A DNA stretch of 55,433 nucleotides from Paucidesulfovibrio sp036541255 (GTDB taxonomy: Bacteria; Desulfobacterota; Desulfovibrionia; Desulfovibrionales; Desulfovibrionaceae). A program made the translations under genes and the position numbers. Shown piece by piece: positions 17,318 through 25,476 of the stretch; position 1 is the first letter of the stretch; every line of letters starts with the position of its first letter. The notes beneath the pieces were generated by a model, which was given only the letters and a program-made list of their open reading frames with translations, searched no databases and was not told the origin of the DNA. Location: contig JAZHDD010000047.1 in NCBI GenBank assembly GCA_036541255.1, positions 1 through 55,433 on the forward strand. Direction: 5' to 3'.

Positions 17318-18949
17318 TCAGTGCCGAAAACCCTTCAACCCGCGCCAAGCAAGGAACGAACCCGGCTCAAGCCGACTTTCGAACCGGGGTTCGGGCAAAA
17401 GCTCTTCGCCGCAAAACCGTGCAGCGCTGGCCACATGGCGCAGGCTGGCCTGGGGAGCGGTCCGCCAGGCAAGCGTTTCGGCTCCGGCTCCGGTCAAGGC
17501 ATCCTCAAGAGCGGCTCCGCCCTGCCCGTCCATGCGCAATTCCCGCTCCAGGCGCAGCCCGGTGCCTCCGCCGCGAAAAATCATCTTTTCCTTGAGCAGC
17601 GGAATCAGGCGATTGCCGAAACAGAAACTGAGCACGCGCAACGCGACGTGGCGCAGCGGCGAGCTGACGAAATAGCCGCGCCCCGTGACCGGTCCGGCGG
17701 TCAAGATTCTGGTGGTGCCGCCTTCCTTGAGCAGGCCTATTTCCCAGGCGTCCGACTGCCAGTGCGTGACCGCCAGTCGCCCCTTGCGCCCAGGCAAAAA
17801 GGCACGCCAGCCATAGTCCGCATCCAGCAGGCCCTCCGGGCCGAAAACATACGTCACGCCGCCCTTCTTGCCCGCAAAAAACAGGCTTCGGCCCTGCCCA
17901 TGCCGCACGAACTGCCCGGCCTCGACAAAGAACTGTTCGCCACCTGCCTCGCACGGCAGGACATCCGGGGCGGTCATGGCCGCCAGATGAGGCAGGCAGC
18001 GGAAGTGGGATTGAAAGAGATAATGGCTAGCGTAACGGTCGTCCGTGGCGTGCAGGTAATGATCAGGCTCGGCCACGCGCAACAGCATGGCCCGGACAAC
18101 GGCGGCGGCAACAGCGTCCGTGGCGGCCAGCCGGGTCAGGCCATAGGGAGCGAGATAGTCGGTGTTGCGCGAGTTGGCCATGACCGGCACCCGGCCGCCA
18201 GGCGCGAGCATCCAGGCCATGTATCCGGCGGCCCGGCGCATGGCCTGCAAGGCCCGGTCGTCGTCCGTGGCTTCATAGTAGTCCCAGAGGCAATCTATGG
18301 TCACAGCCAGATAACCCAAATCCGGACCGCCGTATTCCGGGAACCAGCCCTCGTCGGATTGGGCCGCAAAAAAGCGTTGCAAGCGCTGTTCGAGCCGCCC
18401 GGCATCAATGCGAATGCCCGGCAAACGGCCCGCCAGGGCCAAACCGGATAGTCCGGCGCATTCCTGGTTCAGAGCCTTGGTCTCGGGATGGTCCAGAAGC
18501 CAGTCCGCGCAGGCCTGCACCGCCCGCAACACGTCCGGCTCCGGCTCTTCGTCCAGGCCACGCAGCAGAAGCGCGACCGCGTAGAGACTAAACGCGGCGG
18601 GCGGAAAGCCGTTTTCATACGGGTAATATTCGTCAAACCCGCCGCCGCGCCGCTGGCGTCCCGCCCAGAAGCGCAGCCCGGAGCGCACCCATTGACCGGT
18701 CAGGGGATGTCCGGACAGAATATTGCCGGGCAGCTCCGCATTTTTCAGACAATCCAGGACCAGCAGCCCCTGCTGCAGGATCATGGAAGAAAAATCGCGC
18801 ATTTTGTAGTGCCAGAAATCCCGATCGAAACAACCCAGGAAAGGCGAATCCGCATCACGCTCCATGAGCGTCAACAGCCGCGGCACATGAAGCCGCAGAG
18901 CGCTCCAAAGCCCGTTCCGCAGAGAATTCGCGCCGTTATCTTCATGCAT
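17318..18949 (-). CDS. Uncharacterised 543-residue protein, probable alpha/alpha-toroid enzyme
   Basis: I do not recognise a named family with certainty. Residues about 60-330 are rich in regularly spaced helices with aromatic and acidic residues (GGGFDEYYPYENGFPPAAFSLYA, DEGWFPEYGGPDLGYLAVTIDCLWDYYE). This pattern is typical of alpha/alpha-barrel carbohydrate-active proteins such as heparinase II/III N-domains or C5-epimerases. The C-terminal 200 residues look like a beta-rich domain (FVEAGQFVRHGQGRSLFFAGKKGG), again like heparinase II/III. No signal peptide is visible. The stop is 102 bases from the ABC-exporter start, and the 5' end overlaps the flippase-like gene by 8 bases. A lyase or epimerase acting on the local polysaccharide is plausible, not shown. 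Confidence 0.55.
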   Translation of the reverse strand: MHEDNGANSLRNGLWSALRLHVPRLLTLMERDADSPFLGCFDRDFWHYKMRDFSSMILQQGLLVLDCLKNAELPGNILSGHPLTGQWVRSGLRFWAGRQRRGGGFDEYYPYENGFPPAAFSLYAVALLLRGLDEEPEPDVLRAVQACADWLLDHPETKALNQECAGLSGLALAGRLPGIRIDAGRLEQRLQRFFAAQSDEGWFPEYGGPDLGYLAVTIDCLWDYYEATDDDRALQAMRRAAGYMAWMLAPGGRVPVMANSRNTDYLAPYGLTRLAATDAVAAAVVRAMLLRVAEPDHYLHATDDRYASHYLFQSHFRCLPHLAAMTAPDVLPCEAGGEQFFVEAGQFVRHGQGRSLFFAGKKGGVTYVFGPEGLLDADYGWRAFLPGRKGRLAVTHWQSDAWEIGLLKEGGTTRILTAGPVTGRGYFVSSPLRHVALRVLSFCFGNRLIPLLKEKMIFRGGGTGLRLERELRMDGQGGAALEDALTGAGAETLAWRTAPQASLRHVASAARFCGEELLPEPRFESRLEPGSFLAWRGLKGFRH

Positions 18950-19901
18950 GCCTTCTTCTCCTCATCTCGCGCCAGAAACAGGGCAAGCCCAGCGCGCCGG
19001 GCAGGACCACACGCACGATGGACAGAATGCCCACGGAAAGCACCAGCTCCAGGCTCAGGCCGCTGCCGAACCACCAGAGCAGGGCCGCGTCCCGCGTACC
19101 CACACCGCCCGTGGTCAACGGCAGGATGCCCGCCAGCAACGCCAGGGGAGCACCCGCATAGAGTTCATCCAGAGGCACGACCGCGCCAAAGACCCGAAAC
19201 ATGCACCAGAACTGGAGCACCTGCACGGCCCAAAGCAACAGGGACAACCCGCAGACCACGGCCAGAGCGCGCTTGCGCCCCCAAACCTCCTGCCAAGTCG
19301 TACGCAACCGGGATTCATCGTCCTTGAACACGAAGCGGTTCACCAACCGCACCGGCAGATCAATGCGCCGCAAAAAGTATAATCCAACAACCCAGCAAAC
19401 CGCCAAAGGCAGCAACAAGGCCAGGATGACACTCCGCGACTGATACAATGGCTGCGGCAGAATCACGGCCAGGGCAACGGTGAGCAGCGCCAGGGTGGCC
19501 AGCAGGTCCAAAAGCTTTTCCAACACCACCAGGAAATAGGGCAAAAATTTACGCCCCTCCACGAACAGCCAGAGCCCCTTGACCAGTTCGCCCATCTTGC
19601 CCGGCACCACGAGATTGGCGCTGTACCCGCCCAGGGTCTGGGCCATGGCCCGGCCAAACCCCAGGGGGATTCCGCCGAAATCTCCGGCAATGCGTTGCCA
19701 GCGCCAACCGGCCAAAAGCAGTTGCGGCACGAACAACGCCAGATAGGCCCCGAGCCAGCGCGGATCGCCCTGCCGCAGGGTACGGCCCAACGAGGAGAAG
19801 TCGGCCAGCGAGTAGAGCGCGGCCAGCACCGCGCCCGTGAACGCCAGTGTCAGGGCCAGCTTCCAGTTTCGGCCCTTGTAGCTCGCAGCCGGTTCAGACA
19901 A
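18942..19901 (-). CDS. Flippase-like integral membrane protein (UPF0104 / LPG-synthase transmembrane family)
   Basis: The product has 319 residues with about eight hydrophobic segments. The opening (WKLALTLAFTGAVLAALYSLADFSSL) and the blocks MAQTLGGYSANLVVPGKMGELVKG and GILPLTTGGVGTRDAALLWWFG match the UPF0104/AglD family, which includes the membrane domain of lysylphosphatidylglycerol synthases. In glycan loci such proteins are annotated as flippase-like. It overlaps the FrhB-like gene upstream by 8 bases and the unknown gene downstream by 8. Function beyond membrane location is not established. Confidence 0.8.
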   Translation of the reverse strand: MSEPAASYKGRNWKLALTLAFTGAVLAALYSLADFSSLGRTLRQGDPRWLGAYLALFVPQLLLAGWRWQRIAGDFGGIPLGFGRAMAQTLGGYSANLVVPGKMGELVKGLWLFVEGRKFLPYFLVVLEKLLDLLATLALLTVALAVILPQPLYQSRSVILALLLPLAVCWVVGLYFLRRIDLPVRLVNRFVFKDDESRLRTTWQEVWGRKRALAVVCGLSLLLWAVQVLQFWCMFRVFGAVVPLDELYAGAPLALLAGILPLTTGGVGTRDAALLWWFGSGLSLELVLSVGILSIVRVVLPGALGLPCFWREMRRRRHA

Positions 19902-20940
19902 GAGGTTCCTCCACCCGCCGCATCTCAGGCGGATCGATGCCTATCTTGCGCTTGCGCCGCCAACGCGACAGCGCGGAAAGCAGCCGGAACGGCGCCAGGG
20001 GCTTGGGCAGGGCCTTGCCGAACAGCCAAGCCAGAAACCGCAATCCCGGCTCCAGGCCGTATTTCTTGTACTTGAGATTGTGCAAATGCATGGACACGAG
20101 CCGCTGTTCGTCGAACTCGAACAGTTCCACGCGGCCTTCCGCACGGGCGGATTCGAGAAACTCCAGCCCGGCCAGTGTCCGCGCCAGCACCGCAGTCAGA
20201 TTCCGCTGGCCGCGCAGCCAGGCGTCGCCGCAGGCCAGATCCGCGCCCTCGCCCATGTACAATGTACAGCGGGAACAGCCCGGGCGCACGAACTGAAGGT
20301 TGACCAGTTCATAACATTCCTTGCCGAACACCCGCTCGCGGCCGTCCGTGGTGCGCACGCCGAATCCGCCGGGATACGGACCGCGCCGATAACCCAGATC
20401 AGCCACCTCGCCAGGCCGGATGCCGGCCTTGTGCAGCAGATACAGCGTGGCCTCGAAAGTCATGTTCCAGCCGCAAAAGAAACTGAATACGGCCTGAATG
20501 CCGTGTTGCCCCTGCTCTTGCCAACGGCGAACCATGGGAACATGGCAGGGCTGGCAAACCACGGCCAACCGCTCCAGACCGGCATCGGAAGCTTCCTGGG
20601 CAGCGCGTTTGAGGTCCTGGGCAGGGATATAGGAATAAACGGAGCCGGCCTGGGCCAGCACGGCGTCCGGCGAATCCAGCACGAGATAACAGGCGCGTAC
20701 CGGATTGTCCGGGGCGAACCCCACGGCCAGGACCGCATCAACCCGCCCGGAAACCAGCAACCGGCACAGGGTGGCGCTGAGCACGCCGCCCGAAGCGGCA
20801 TTGCCCCGCTCCGCGGGATCGGAAGCCCTGCCGAGCAGGACGCGCTCAACCGGCCCAAGCAGCCAGTCGCGATCGTACGTGCCACGCAGCACGTCCGCCT
20901 TGTCCGGAGCGTTCCGCAGTCCTCGTTTCAGACTCGACAT
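19894..20940 (-). CDS. FrhB-like protein (coenzyme F420 hydrogenase/dehydrogenase beta-subunit family)
   Basis: This 348-residue protein fits the FrhB_FdhB family. Near the middle, AVVCQPCHVPMVRRWQEQG matches the conserved CxPC block. PGCSRCTLYMGEGADLACGDAWL near 232-254 is the FrhB signature, with Cys residues that bind a flavin or Fe-S centre in characterised members. Related proteins recur in surface-polysaccharide loci, often near pyruvyltransferases, where their role is unknown. F420 hydrogenase activity is unlikely here because no hydrogenase subunits are nearby. Its start is 16 bases after the GT2 stop at 20957. Confidence 0.8.
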   Translation of the reverse strand: MSSLKRGLRNAPDKADVLRGTYDRDWLLGPVERVLLGRASDPAERGNAASGGVLSATLCRLLVSGRVDAVLAVGFAPDNPVRACYLVLDSPDAVLAQAGSVYSYIPAQDLKRAAQEASDAGLERLAVVCQPCHVPMVRRWQEQGQHGIQAVFSFFCGWNMTFEATLYLLHKAGIRPGEVADLGYRRGPYPGGFGVRTTDGRERVFGKECYELVNLQFVRPGCSRCTLYMGEGADLACGDAWLRGQRNLTAVLARTLAGLEFLESARAEGRVELFEFDEQRLVSMHLHNLKYKKYGLEPGLRFLAWLFGKALPKPLAPFRLLSALSRWRRKRKIGIDPPEMRRVEEPLV

Positions 20941-20956
20941 GGTTGTTCCCGGCGCG

Positions 20957-21928
20957 TCAGGAATCGTCCCGGTCGCGCGTTTTCACGCCGTCCAGCTCCA
21001 GGCGCATGACCCGCTGCCGGACATCCTCCAGCAGCTTGCGGTTCACGGAGGAGAGCTCGCCGAGCACGGCCAGGGCCAGGCTGACGAAACCGAAGAGCAA
21101 CAATATGGATGCCAGAATCAGGCTGGGCACATGGGCCCGGTCCGTGCCCATCATGTAGAGGATGAGCCAACGCACGCAGAGCGCGCCCCCCAGCAGAAAG
21201 AACACCGATCCCACGGCGGTGAAGAACTTCACGGGCCTGTAGGTGATGAAGATGCGCATGGTGGTGGCCAGGGATTTGCGCAGATACGAAACCATGCTCT
21301 TCATCAACCGTGAGTCGCGCAGTTTCTCGTTGACGCGCACGGGCACGGAAGTGACGGCCATACGCGCCTGTCCGGCCTGGATGATGGTTTCCAGGGTATA
21401 GGTATATTCGCTGAACACGTTCAGCCGCATGGCCGCGCGCCGGGTAAAGGCCCTGAAGCCGCTGGGCGCGTCCTGCACCGGCGTGGCGCTGACCTTGCGG
21501 ATCACCCAGGAGCCGAGCTTCTGCAGCAGTTTCTTGAGTGGCGAAAAATGCTCCACCTCGTCGATGGGCCGCGCGCCCACAACCATATCGGCCTCATTGC
21601 GCAGGATGGGTCCGACAAGATCGGGGATGCAGTCCGCGCAATACTGATTGTCCGCGTCCGTGTTCACGATGATGTCCGCGCCCAGTTCCAGACAGGCGTT
21701 GAGTCCGGTCATGAAGGCCTTGGCCAGCCCCAGATTGCGCGTATGGCGCACCACGTGGTCCACGCCGTGCGCCCGGGCCACCTCCACGGTACGGTCCGTG
21801 CTGCCGTCGTCCACAACCAGCCAGCAGACTTTGTCCACGCCCGGGATTTCACGCGGCAGCGCGGCAAGGGCCACAGGCAGGGACTCTTCCTCGTTGAAAC
21901 AGGGGATCTGAATAAAGAGCGTGGTCAT
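20957..21928 (-). CDS. Family 2 glycosyltransferase with C-terminal membrane segments
   Basis: This 323-residue protein has a dolichyl-phosphate-mannose-synthase-like GT-A domain. FIQIPCFNEEESLP comes first, followed by WLVVDDGSTDRTVEVA and the DxD in NTDADNQY at about 95. Two hydrophobic stretches follow (FFTAVGSVFFLLGGALCVRWLILY and ILASILLLFGFVSLALAVLG), suggesting membrane anchoring. I chose ATG at 21928 because the upstream alternative at 21985 overlaps a good -10 element at 21986-21981. It is the first gene of the long minus-strand glycan run and may transfer sugar to a polyprenyl carrier. Confidence 0.85.
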   Translation of the reverse strand: MTTLFIQIPCFNEEESLPVALAALPREIPGVDKVCWLVVDDGSTDRTVEVARAHGVDHVVRHTRNLGLAKAFMTGLNACLELGADIIVNTDADNQYCADCIPDLVGPILRNEADMVVGARPIDEVEHFSPLKKLLQKLGSWVIRKVSATPVQDAPSGFRAFTRRAAMRLNVFSEYTYTLETIIQAGQARMAVTSVPVRVNEKLRDSRLMKSMVSYLRKSLATTMRIFITYRPVKFFTAVGSVFFLLGGALCVRWLILYMMGTDRAHVPSLILASILLLFGFVSLALAVLGELSSVNRKLLEDVRQRVMRLELDGVKTRDRDDS

Positions 21929-21980
21929 GCTGGGTCCCGGAGGGAAAGGTTGAAGGGATTCTGGCCGCTTCCGGCGGATG

Positions 21981-22009
21981 ATCATAGACTATCGGGCAAG
22001 GGGCCGCAA
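21981..22009 (-). promoter_or_regulatory. Candidate sigma-70 promoter of the glycan operon
   Basis: On the minus strand TTGCGG (22009-22004) is followed after exactly 17 bases by TATGAT (21986-21981). The -10 matches consensus at 5 of 6 positions, the -35 at 3 of 6. Transcription would begin near 21974, giving a leader of about 45 bases to the GT2 start at 21928. It could drive all 18 minus-strand genes down to position 1, whose gaps are short. Confidence 0.45.
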
Positions 22010-22088
22010 GCATGGCACTCGACCGCCCCCGGCCTTTCACGTATGGTCCGCTTCGAACCGCAGCCATTCAGCAACGAGACGCAACGCC

Positions 22089-23507
22089 ATGCATAGTTCC
22101 AACAACAAGCGCCACCTGCTCATCTGCCTCGGCCTGGCCCTGGCCTTCTGCCTCTATCACGGCCTCAAGGTCAACGACCGGGGCACGGGCGACGATGCGC
22201 GGGAATTCTGGGCCACGGCCTACCACATCCAGCGCCACAACAGCTTTTCCATGCAACACACGCAGGGAGTGCCGGACAAGCTCGACGCCTATCGCCCCCC
22301 GGTGTACCCGCTGCTCATGGCCGGAGTTATCGAACTGGTGCCCGAGCTTCGTACCAGCGACTTTTCCTGGCTTTTCAATCCCCCGCCCGGAGGAGGCGAT
22401 CCGGTGCCGCCGGCCAGCCTCAAGACCATGAAATATCTTCAGGTGCTGTTCTATCTTGGGGCGGCATTCACGGCCATGGCGCTGTTGATCCGTTTCACGG
22501 GCAACCGCAACTGGGGCTATGCCGCCTTTGTCCTGACCGCGATCCACCCTTTCATGGACAGCTTCGTGAACCGCTACTATTCGGAACTCACGGCCACAGT
22601 GCTCGTGGGGCTCTTCGCCCTGCTCTTCCATCAGGCCGTGCGCCGCAGAAACCTGGGCTGGTTCGCTGTTGCGGGCCTGTGCCTGGGCGTTCTGACCCTG
22701 ACCCGGGCCCAATGGTATTACGTCGGCCCGGCCTGCGGCCTCTACGCGGTGTTGGTGGGCCTGATTCGCAAAAACGAGCGCAAAGCCCTGGGCCGTCTCA
22801 CGGCGGGCGCGCTGCTCATGTGCCTGCTCATGTTTCTCCTGGTCCTTCCCTGGAAGGAGCGCAACCAGGAGCAATTCGGGCGCGGCTTCATCACGGAGCG
22901 GGCGGGCATCGCCCTGGATCTGCGCTCACGCTATTCGCTGATGACGGGCAAGGAAATCCTGGCCTCGTTTCTCTACTGGACGCGCATGAGCGAACTGCGT
23001 GACGATCTGCTGCCCCGGCTCATGGACCGCGCCGACTACCGCAACCTGATCCGTGAAGAGGGCTACTATTTCCAGGCCCTGCAACGCAGCGGCGAACTGG
23101 AGGCCCAATATCCCCGCGCCGAGGCCGACCTGATCCAGTTCCGCGAGGCGGCCCACCGCCTCCTCTCCCATCCCCTGCACTATCTGCGCAGCCTGCCCTC
23201 GTTGACCTACCGGGGCATGATCGACGGGCACCTCTCTGTGTTCAACCTATTGATCTGGGCGGCCTGCTTTGCCGTAGTCTGGAAGCTCTTGCGCCGGGGG
23301 GAATGGGAACAGCTCGCCGCCTATGCGCCGCTCATGGCGCTCTGGGGCTTCAATTCACTGGTGACGCACGGCCTGAGCCGCTACAACGGCACCGGTTCCG
23401 TGCTCCTGGTCGTGGCGTTGACGCATTATTTCTGGTTGCGGCGCGAAAAGCGCCGGGCAGGAAAGGAAGAACCGCCTTACGATCCACGTTCCACAAGAGA
23501 ACGGTAG
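22089..23507 (+). CDS. Polytopic membrane protein, ArnT/GT39-like glycosyltransferase candidate
   Basis: The product is 472 residues with an N-terminal membrane segment (HLLICLGLALAFCLYHGL) and about eight further hydrophobic stretches. The periplasmic loop after segment 1 (NDRGTGDDAREFWATAYHI, then YRPPVYPLLMAGVIEL) has the acidic and P-P-Y-P-L features of GT-C enzymes such as ArnT/PMT relatives. These transfer sugars from polyprenyl-phosphate donors in the periplasm. The ATG at 22089 begins a sensible membrane start; upstream in-frame codons lie in the divergent promoter region. It is transcribed opposite to the glycan run, and its 3' end overlaps the convergent GT4 gene by 31 bases. Confidence 0.65.
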   Translation: MHSSNNKRHLLICLGLALAFCLYHGLKVNDRGTGDDAREFWATAYHIQRHNSFSMQHTQGVPDKLDAYRPPVYPLLMAGVIELVPELRTSDFSWLFNPPPGGGDPVPPASLKTMKYLQVLFYLGAAFTAMALLIRFTGNRNWGYAAFVLTAIHPFMDSFVNRYYSELTATVLVGLFALLFHQAVRRRNLGWFAVAGLCLGVLTLTRAQWYYVGPACGLYAVLVGLIRKNERKALGRLTAGALLMCLLMFLLVLPWKERNQEQFGRGFITERAGIALDLRSRYSLMTGKEILASFLYWTRMSELRDDLLPRLMDRADYRNLIREEGYYFQALQRSGELEAQYPRAEADLIQFREAAHRLLSHPLHYLRSLPSLTYRGMIDGHLSVFNLLIWAACFAVVWKLLRRGEWEQLAAYAPLMALWGFNSLVTHGLSRYNGTGSVLLVVALTHYFWLRREKRRAGKEEPPYDPRSTRER

Positions 23508-24766
23508 ACTTCCTTGAGCCGGGCCACGTAGCGCTCCATACTGTAATCCGGAGCACAGGCCAGTGCCCGGGCGCCCATCCGTTCACGCCGCGAGGCGTCC
23601 GTCAGCAGCTCCAAAAGCTTGGCGGCCACGTCTTCGGGTTCGGTGCTGCAAACCAACGAACTGTCCGCAGCGATCTCAATGGACGGGACATGTTCGGAAA
23701 TCACGGCCGGCAGACCGCAAAAAAGAGCCTCCACATGGGTCACGGGCAACCCCTCATAGGCCGAAGGCATGGCCAGGACGCTGGCGGCCCGCAGAAAACG
23801 CGGCACCTCGGAATTGGGCCGGTAGCCCGCAAGCACAGCTTTGCCGTCCAGGCCCAGACGCCCCTTGAGCTGTTCCAAATCATCCCGCAGAGGGCCGTCA
23901 CCCACGATGACCAACCCGGCGTCCGGCACCTGCTCCCGGACCAGGGCAAAGGCGCGCAACAGCACATCGAAATTCTTCTGCTCCACCAGCCTGCCCACTC
24001 CAAGAACCACGGGACCTTGCAGGCCGAACATAGTGCCCAGATCGTGCGGCTGCACAGCCAGTTTGGCCGGCTCCACGGCATTGTAGAGCACCTGGACCGG
24101 ACGCCGGGCAATATTGTGCTCGCGGCGGATGGTCTCGGCCGCGGCTTTGGATACGGAAAGATACAGGGAGGTGCGGAAGGAGAGCAGGCGGTTGATGAGC
24201 CTGCGCCGCCATTTCCGTTCGCTCTTCACGTTCCTGATGTGCGTGATCACGGGCACGTTCAGGCCCCAGGCCGCCAACCTGCCGAAATAATCGCCGGAAA
24301 ACTGGAGCGTATGCACGATGTGGGGCCGGATACGGCGCAATTCATCGCGCACCAGCCGAACAGTGGAAAGACGTTGCGTTTTGAGCACGTCCTTGTTGTC
24401 TCCGGTGCAGGCGATGCACAGTCCAGCCTCGAAGAACTCGGGGGTTTTCAGCCCCGTGCCCGAAACGTTGACGATGTGCGCCTCCACCTCGGAATCATGC
24501 TTCAAAGCCATGGCCAGATCATACAGCCAATTTTCCACGCCTCCAAAAGGCAGGCCGCCGATGACGTAAGCCACTCGTATTTTTTCGCCGCTTGGTATCA
24601 ATTCAAACCTCCGGGGCCGCTTGGACACGGCGCGGCGACAGCCTAACAGAATGGGCTGCGATTGCAATGAACGCGTTAAAAACGAATCCATATTACCGGC
24701 ATAGCCGTTGACCTTTTTTTCAATTTGTCGGAGAATGTTCATATCCGGGACCATGCGTTCGCGCAA
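23477..24766 (-). CDS. Family 4 glycosyltransferase (GT-B)
   Basis: The product is 429 residues; ATG at 24742 would remove eight residues and is an equally possible start. After an unusual 60-residue lead, the GT-B fold opens with IRVAYVIGGLPFGGVENWLYDLA. The donor domain has VLGVGRLVEQKNFDVLLRAF at about 254 and the SAYEGLPVTHVEALFCGLPAVIS block near 342-364. HIVHTLQFSGDYFGRLAAW and ITHIRNVKSERKWRRR are typical of GT4 acceptor domains. It converges with the membrane protein gene and overlaps its end. Substrates are unknown. Confidence 0.85.
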   Translation of the reverse strand: MRERMVPDMNILRQIEKKVNGYAGNMDSFLTRSLQSQPILLGCRRAVSKRPRRFELIPSGEKIRVAYVIGGLPFGGVENWLYDLAMALKHDSEVEAHIVNVSGTGLKTPEFFEAGLCIACTGDNKDVLKTQRLSTVRLVRDELRRIRPHIVHTLQFSGDYFGRLAAWGLNVPVITHIRNVKSERKWRRRLINRLLSFRTSLYLSVSKAAAETIRREHNIARRPVQVLYNAVEPAKLAVQPHDLGTMFGLQGPVVLGVGRLVEQKNFDVLLRAFALVREQVPDAGLVIVGDGPLRDDLEQLKGRLGLDGKAVLAGYRPNSEVPRFLRAASVLAMPSAYEGLPVTHVEALFCGLPAVISEHVPSIEIAADSSLVCSTEPEDVAAKLLELLTDASRRERMGARALACAPDYSMERYVARLKEVYRSLVERGS

Positions 24767-24783
24767 TTGTCGCGATACACGAT

Positions 24784-24801
24784 GAAAACCTCCTGGTTTT
24801 C
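24784..24801. repeat. Perfect 7-bp inverted repeat in a divergent intergenic region
   Basis: GAAAACC (24784-24790) and GGTTTTC (24795-24801) are separated by TCCT. The repeat lies in the 62-base gap between the divergent GT4 and response-regulator genes, 27 bases before the latter's ATG. It could be an operator or an RNA hairpin in the leader. There is no T-run, so it is not a terminator. Confidence 0.4.
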
Positions 24802-24828
24802 AAGCCCTCAACAAGGCAAGGAGCGCAC

Positions 24829-25290
24829 ATGCTGGGTATCGCCGAAGTCAACACCTCCGCAATGACCATACTGCTCGTCGAGGACAATGACGCCCACGCC
24901 GAACTCGTGATCCGAGGCCTCAACGAACAGCGGAAAATGCAGAACATCCGGCACGTCCACGACGGCGAAGAGGCGTTGGACTATCTTTTCCGGCGCGGCA
25001 ATTACGAAAATCCCCAGGACAGCCCGCGCCCCCACCTGATCCTGCTGGATCTTCGCCTGCCCAAGATCGACGGACTGGAAGTGCTCAAGACCATCAAAAG
25101 TTCCAGCGACATAAAGTGTATTCCCGTAGTCATCCTGACCACCAGCGAAGCCGAGAACGACGTCAAGGACGCCTACCTCGGCTACGCCAACAGCTATCTG
25201 GTCAAGCCCGTGGATTTCGGCAGCTTCAACAATCTGCTCGCCGATCTCGGATTCTACTGGCTGGGCTGGAACCACGGGCTGCAGAACTGA
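24829..25290 (+). CDS. Single-domain response regulator (Rcp1/CheY type)
   Basis: The product is 153 residues, essentially one receiver domain. The acidic pocket is VEDNDAHAE (E18, D19), the phospho-acceptor is D74 in ILLDLRLPKIDG, the threonine is in VVILTTSEAEND, and the lysine is in YLVKPVDF. The insert RRGNYENPQDSPRPHL and the C-terminal FNNLLADLGFYWLG match the Rcp1-like class, which pairs with phytochrome-type or bacteriophytochrome-like kinases in other bacteria. AAGGAG precedes the ATG at 24829. No partner kinase is adjacent; the nearest kinases are 3 kb or more away. It has no DNA-binding domain, so it must act by protein contact. Confidence 0.88.
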   Translation: MLGIAEVNTSAMTILLVEDNDAHAELVIRGLNEQRKMQNIRHVHDGEEALDYLFRRGNYENPQDSPRPHLILLDLRLPKIDGLEVLKTIKSSSDIKCIPVVILTTSEAENDVKDAYLGYANSYLVKPVDFGSFNNLLADLGFYWLGWNHGLQN

Positions 25291-25314
25291 TGCTTTCCTG
25301 AGCCATGCATCCCC

Positions 25315-25340
25315 AGCCCGCTGCCAGGCGGGCTTTTTTT
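25315..25340 (+). terminator. Rho-independent terminator after response regulator
   Basis: AGCCCGC (25315-25321) pairs with GCGGGCT (25328-25334) around a TGCCAG loop and is followed by a run of seven T residues. It ends the response-regulator transcript 25 bases after its stop. Confidence 0.9.
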
Positions 25341-25476
25341 ATGGGTTTCAATTCCGTAGCCCGCCCCGTGACTTGCCCCGTTTTCAATGACACGGTACTC
25401 TGCCGGGAAACACGCCGGACAGGGTCCTGCGGGCGACCCTGCGAAACGGTGCACAGCCCGCCTTTCAGGGAGGCGC

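Noticed and set aside
22013..22028. TGGCAC near the divergent glycan promoters as a second sigma-54 site
   Set aside because: The -24 half is present, but the required TTGC five bases later is absent.
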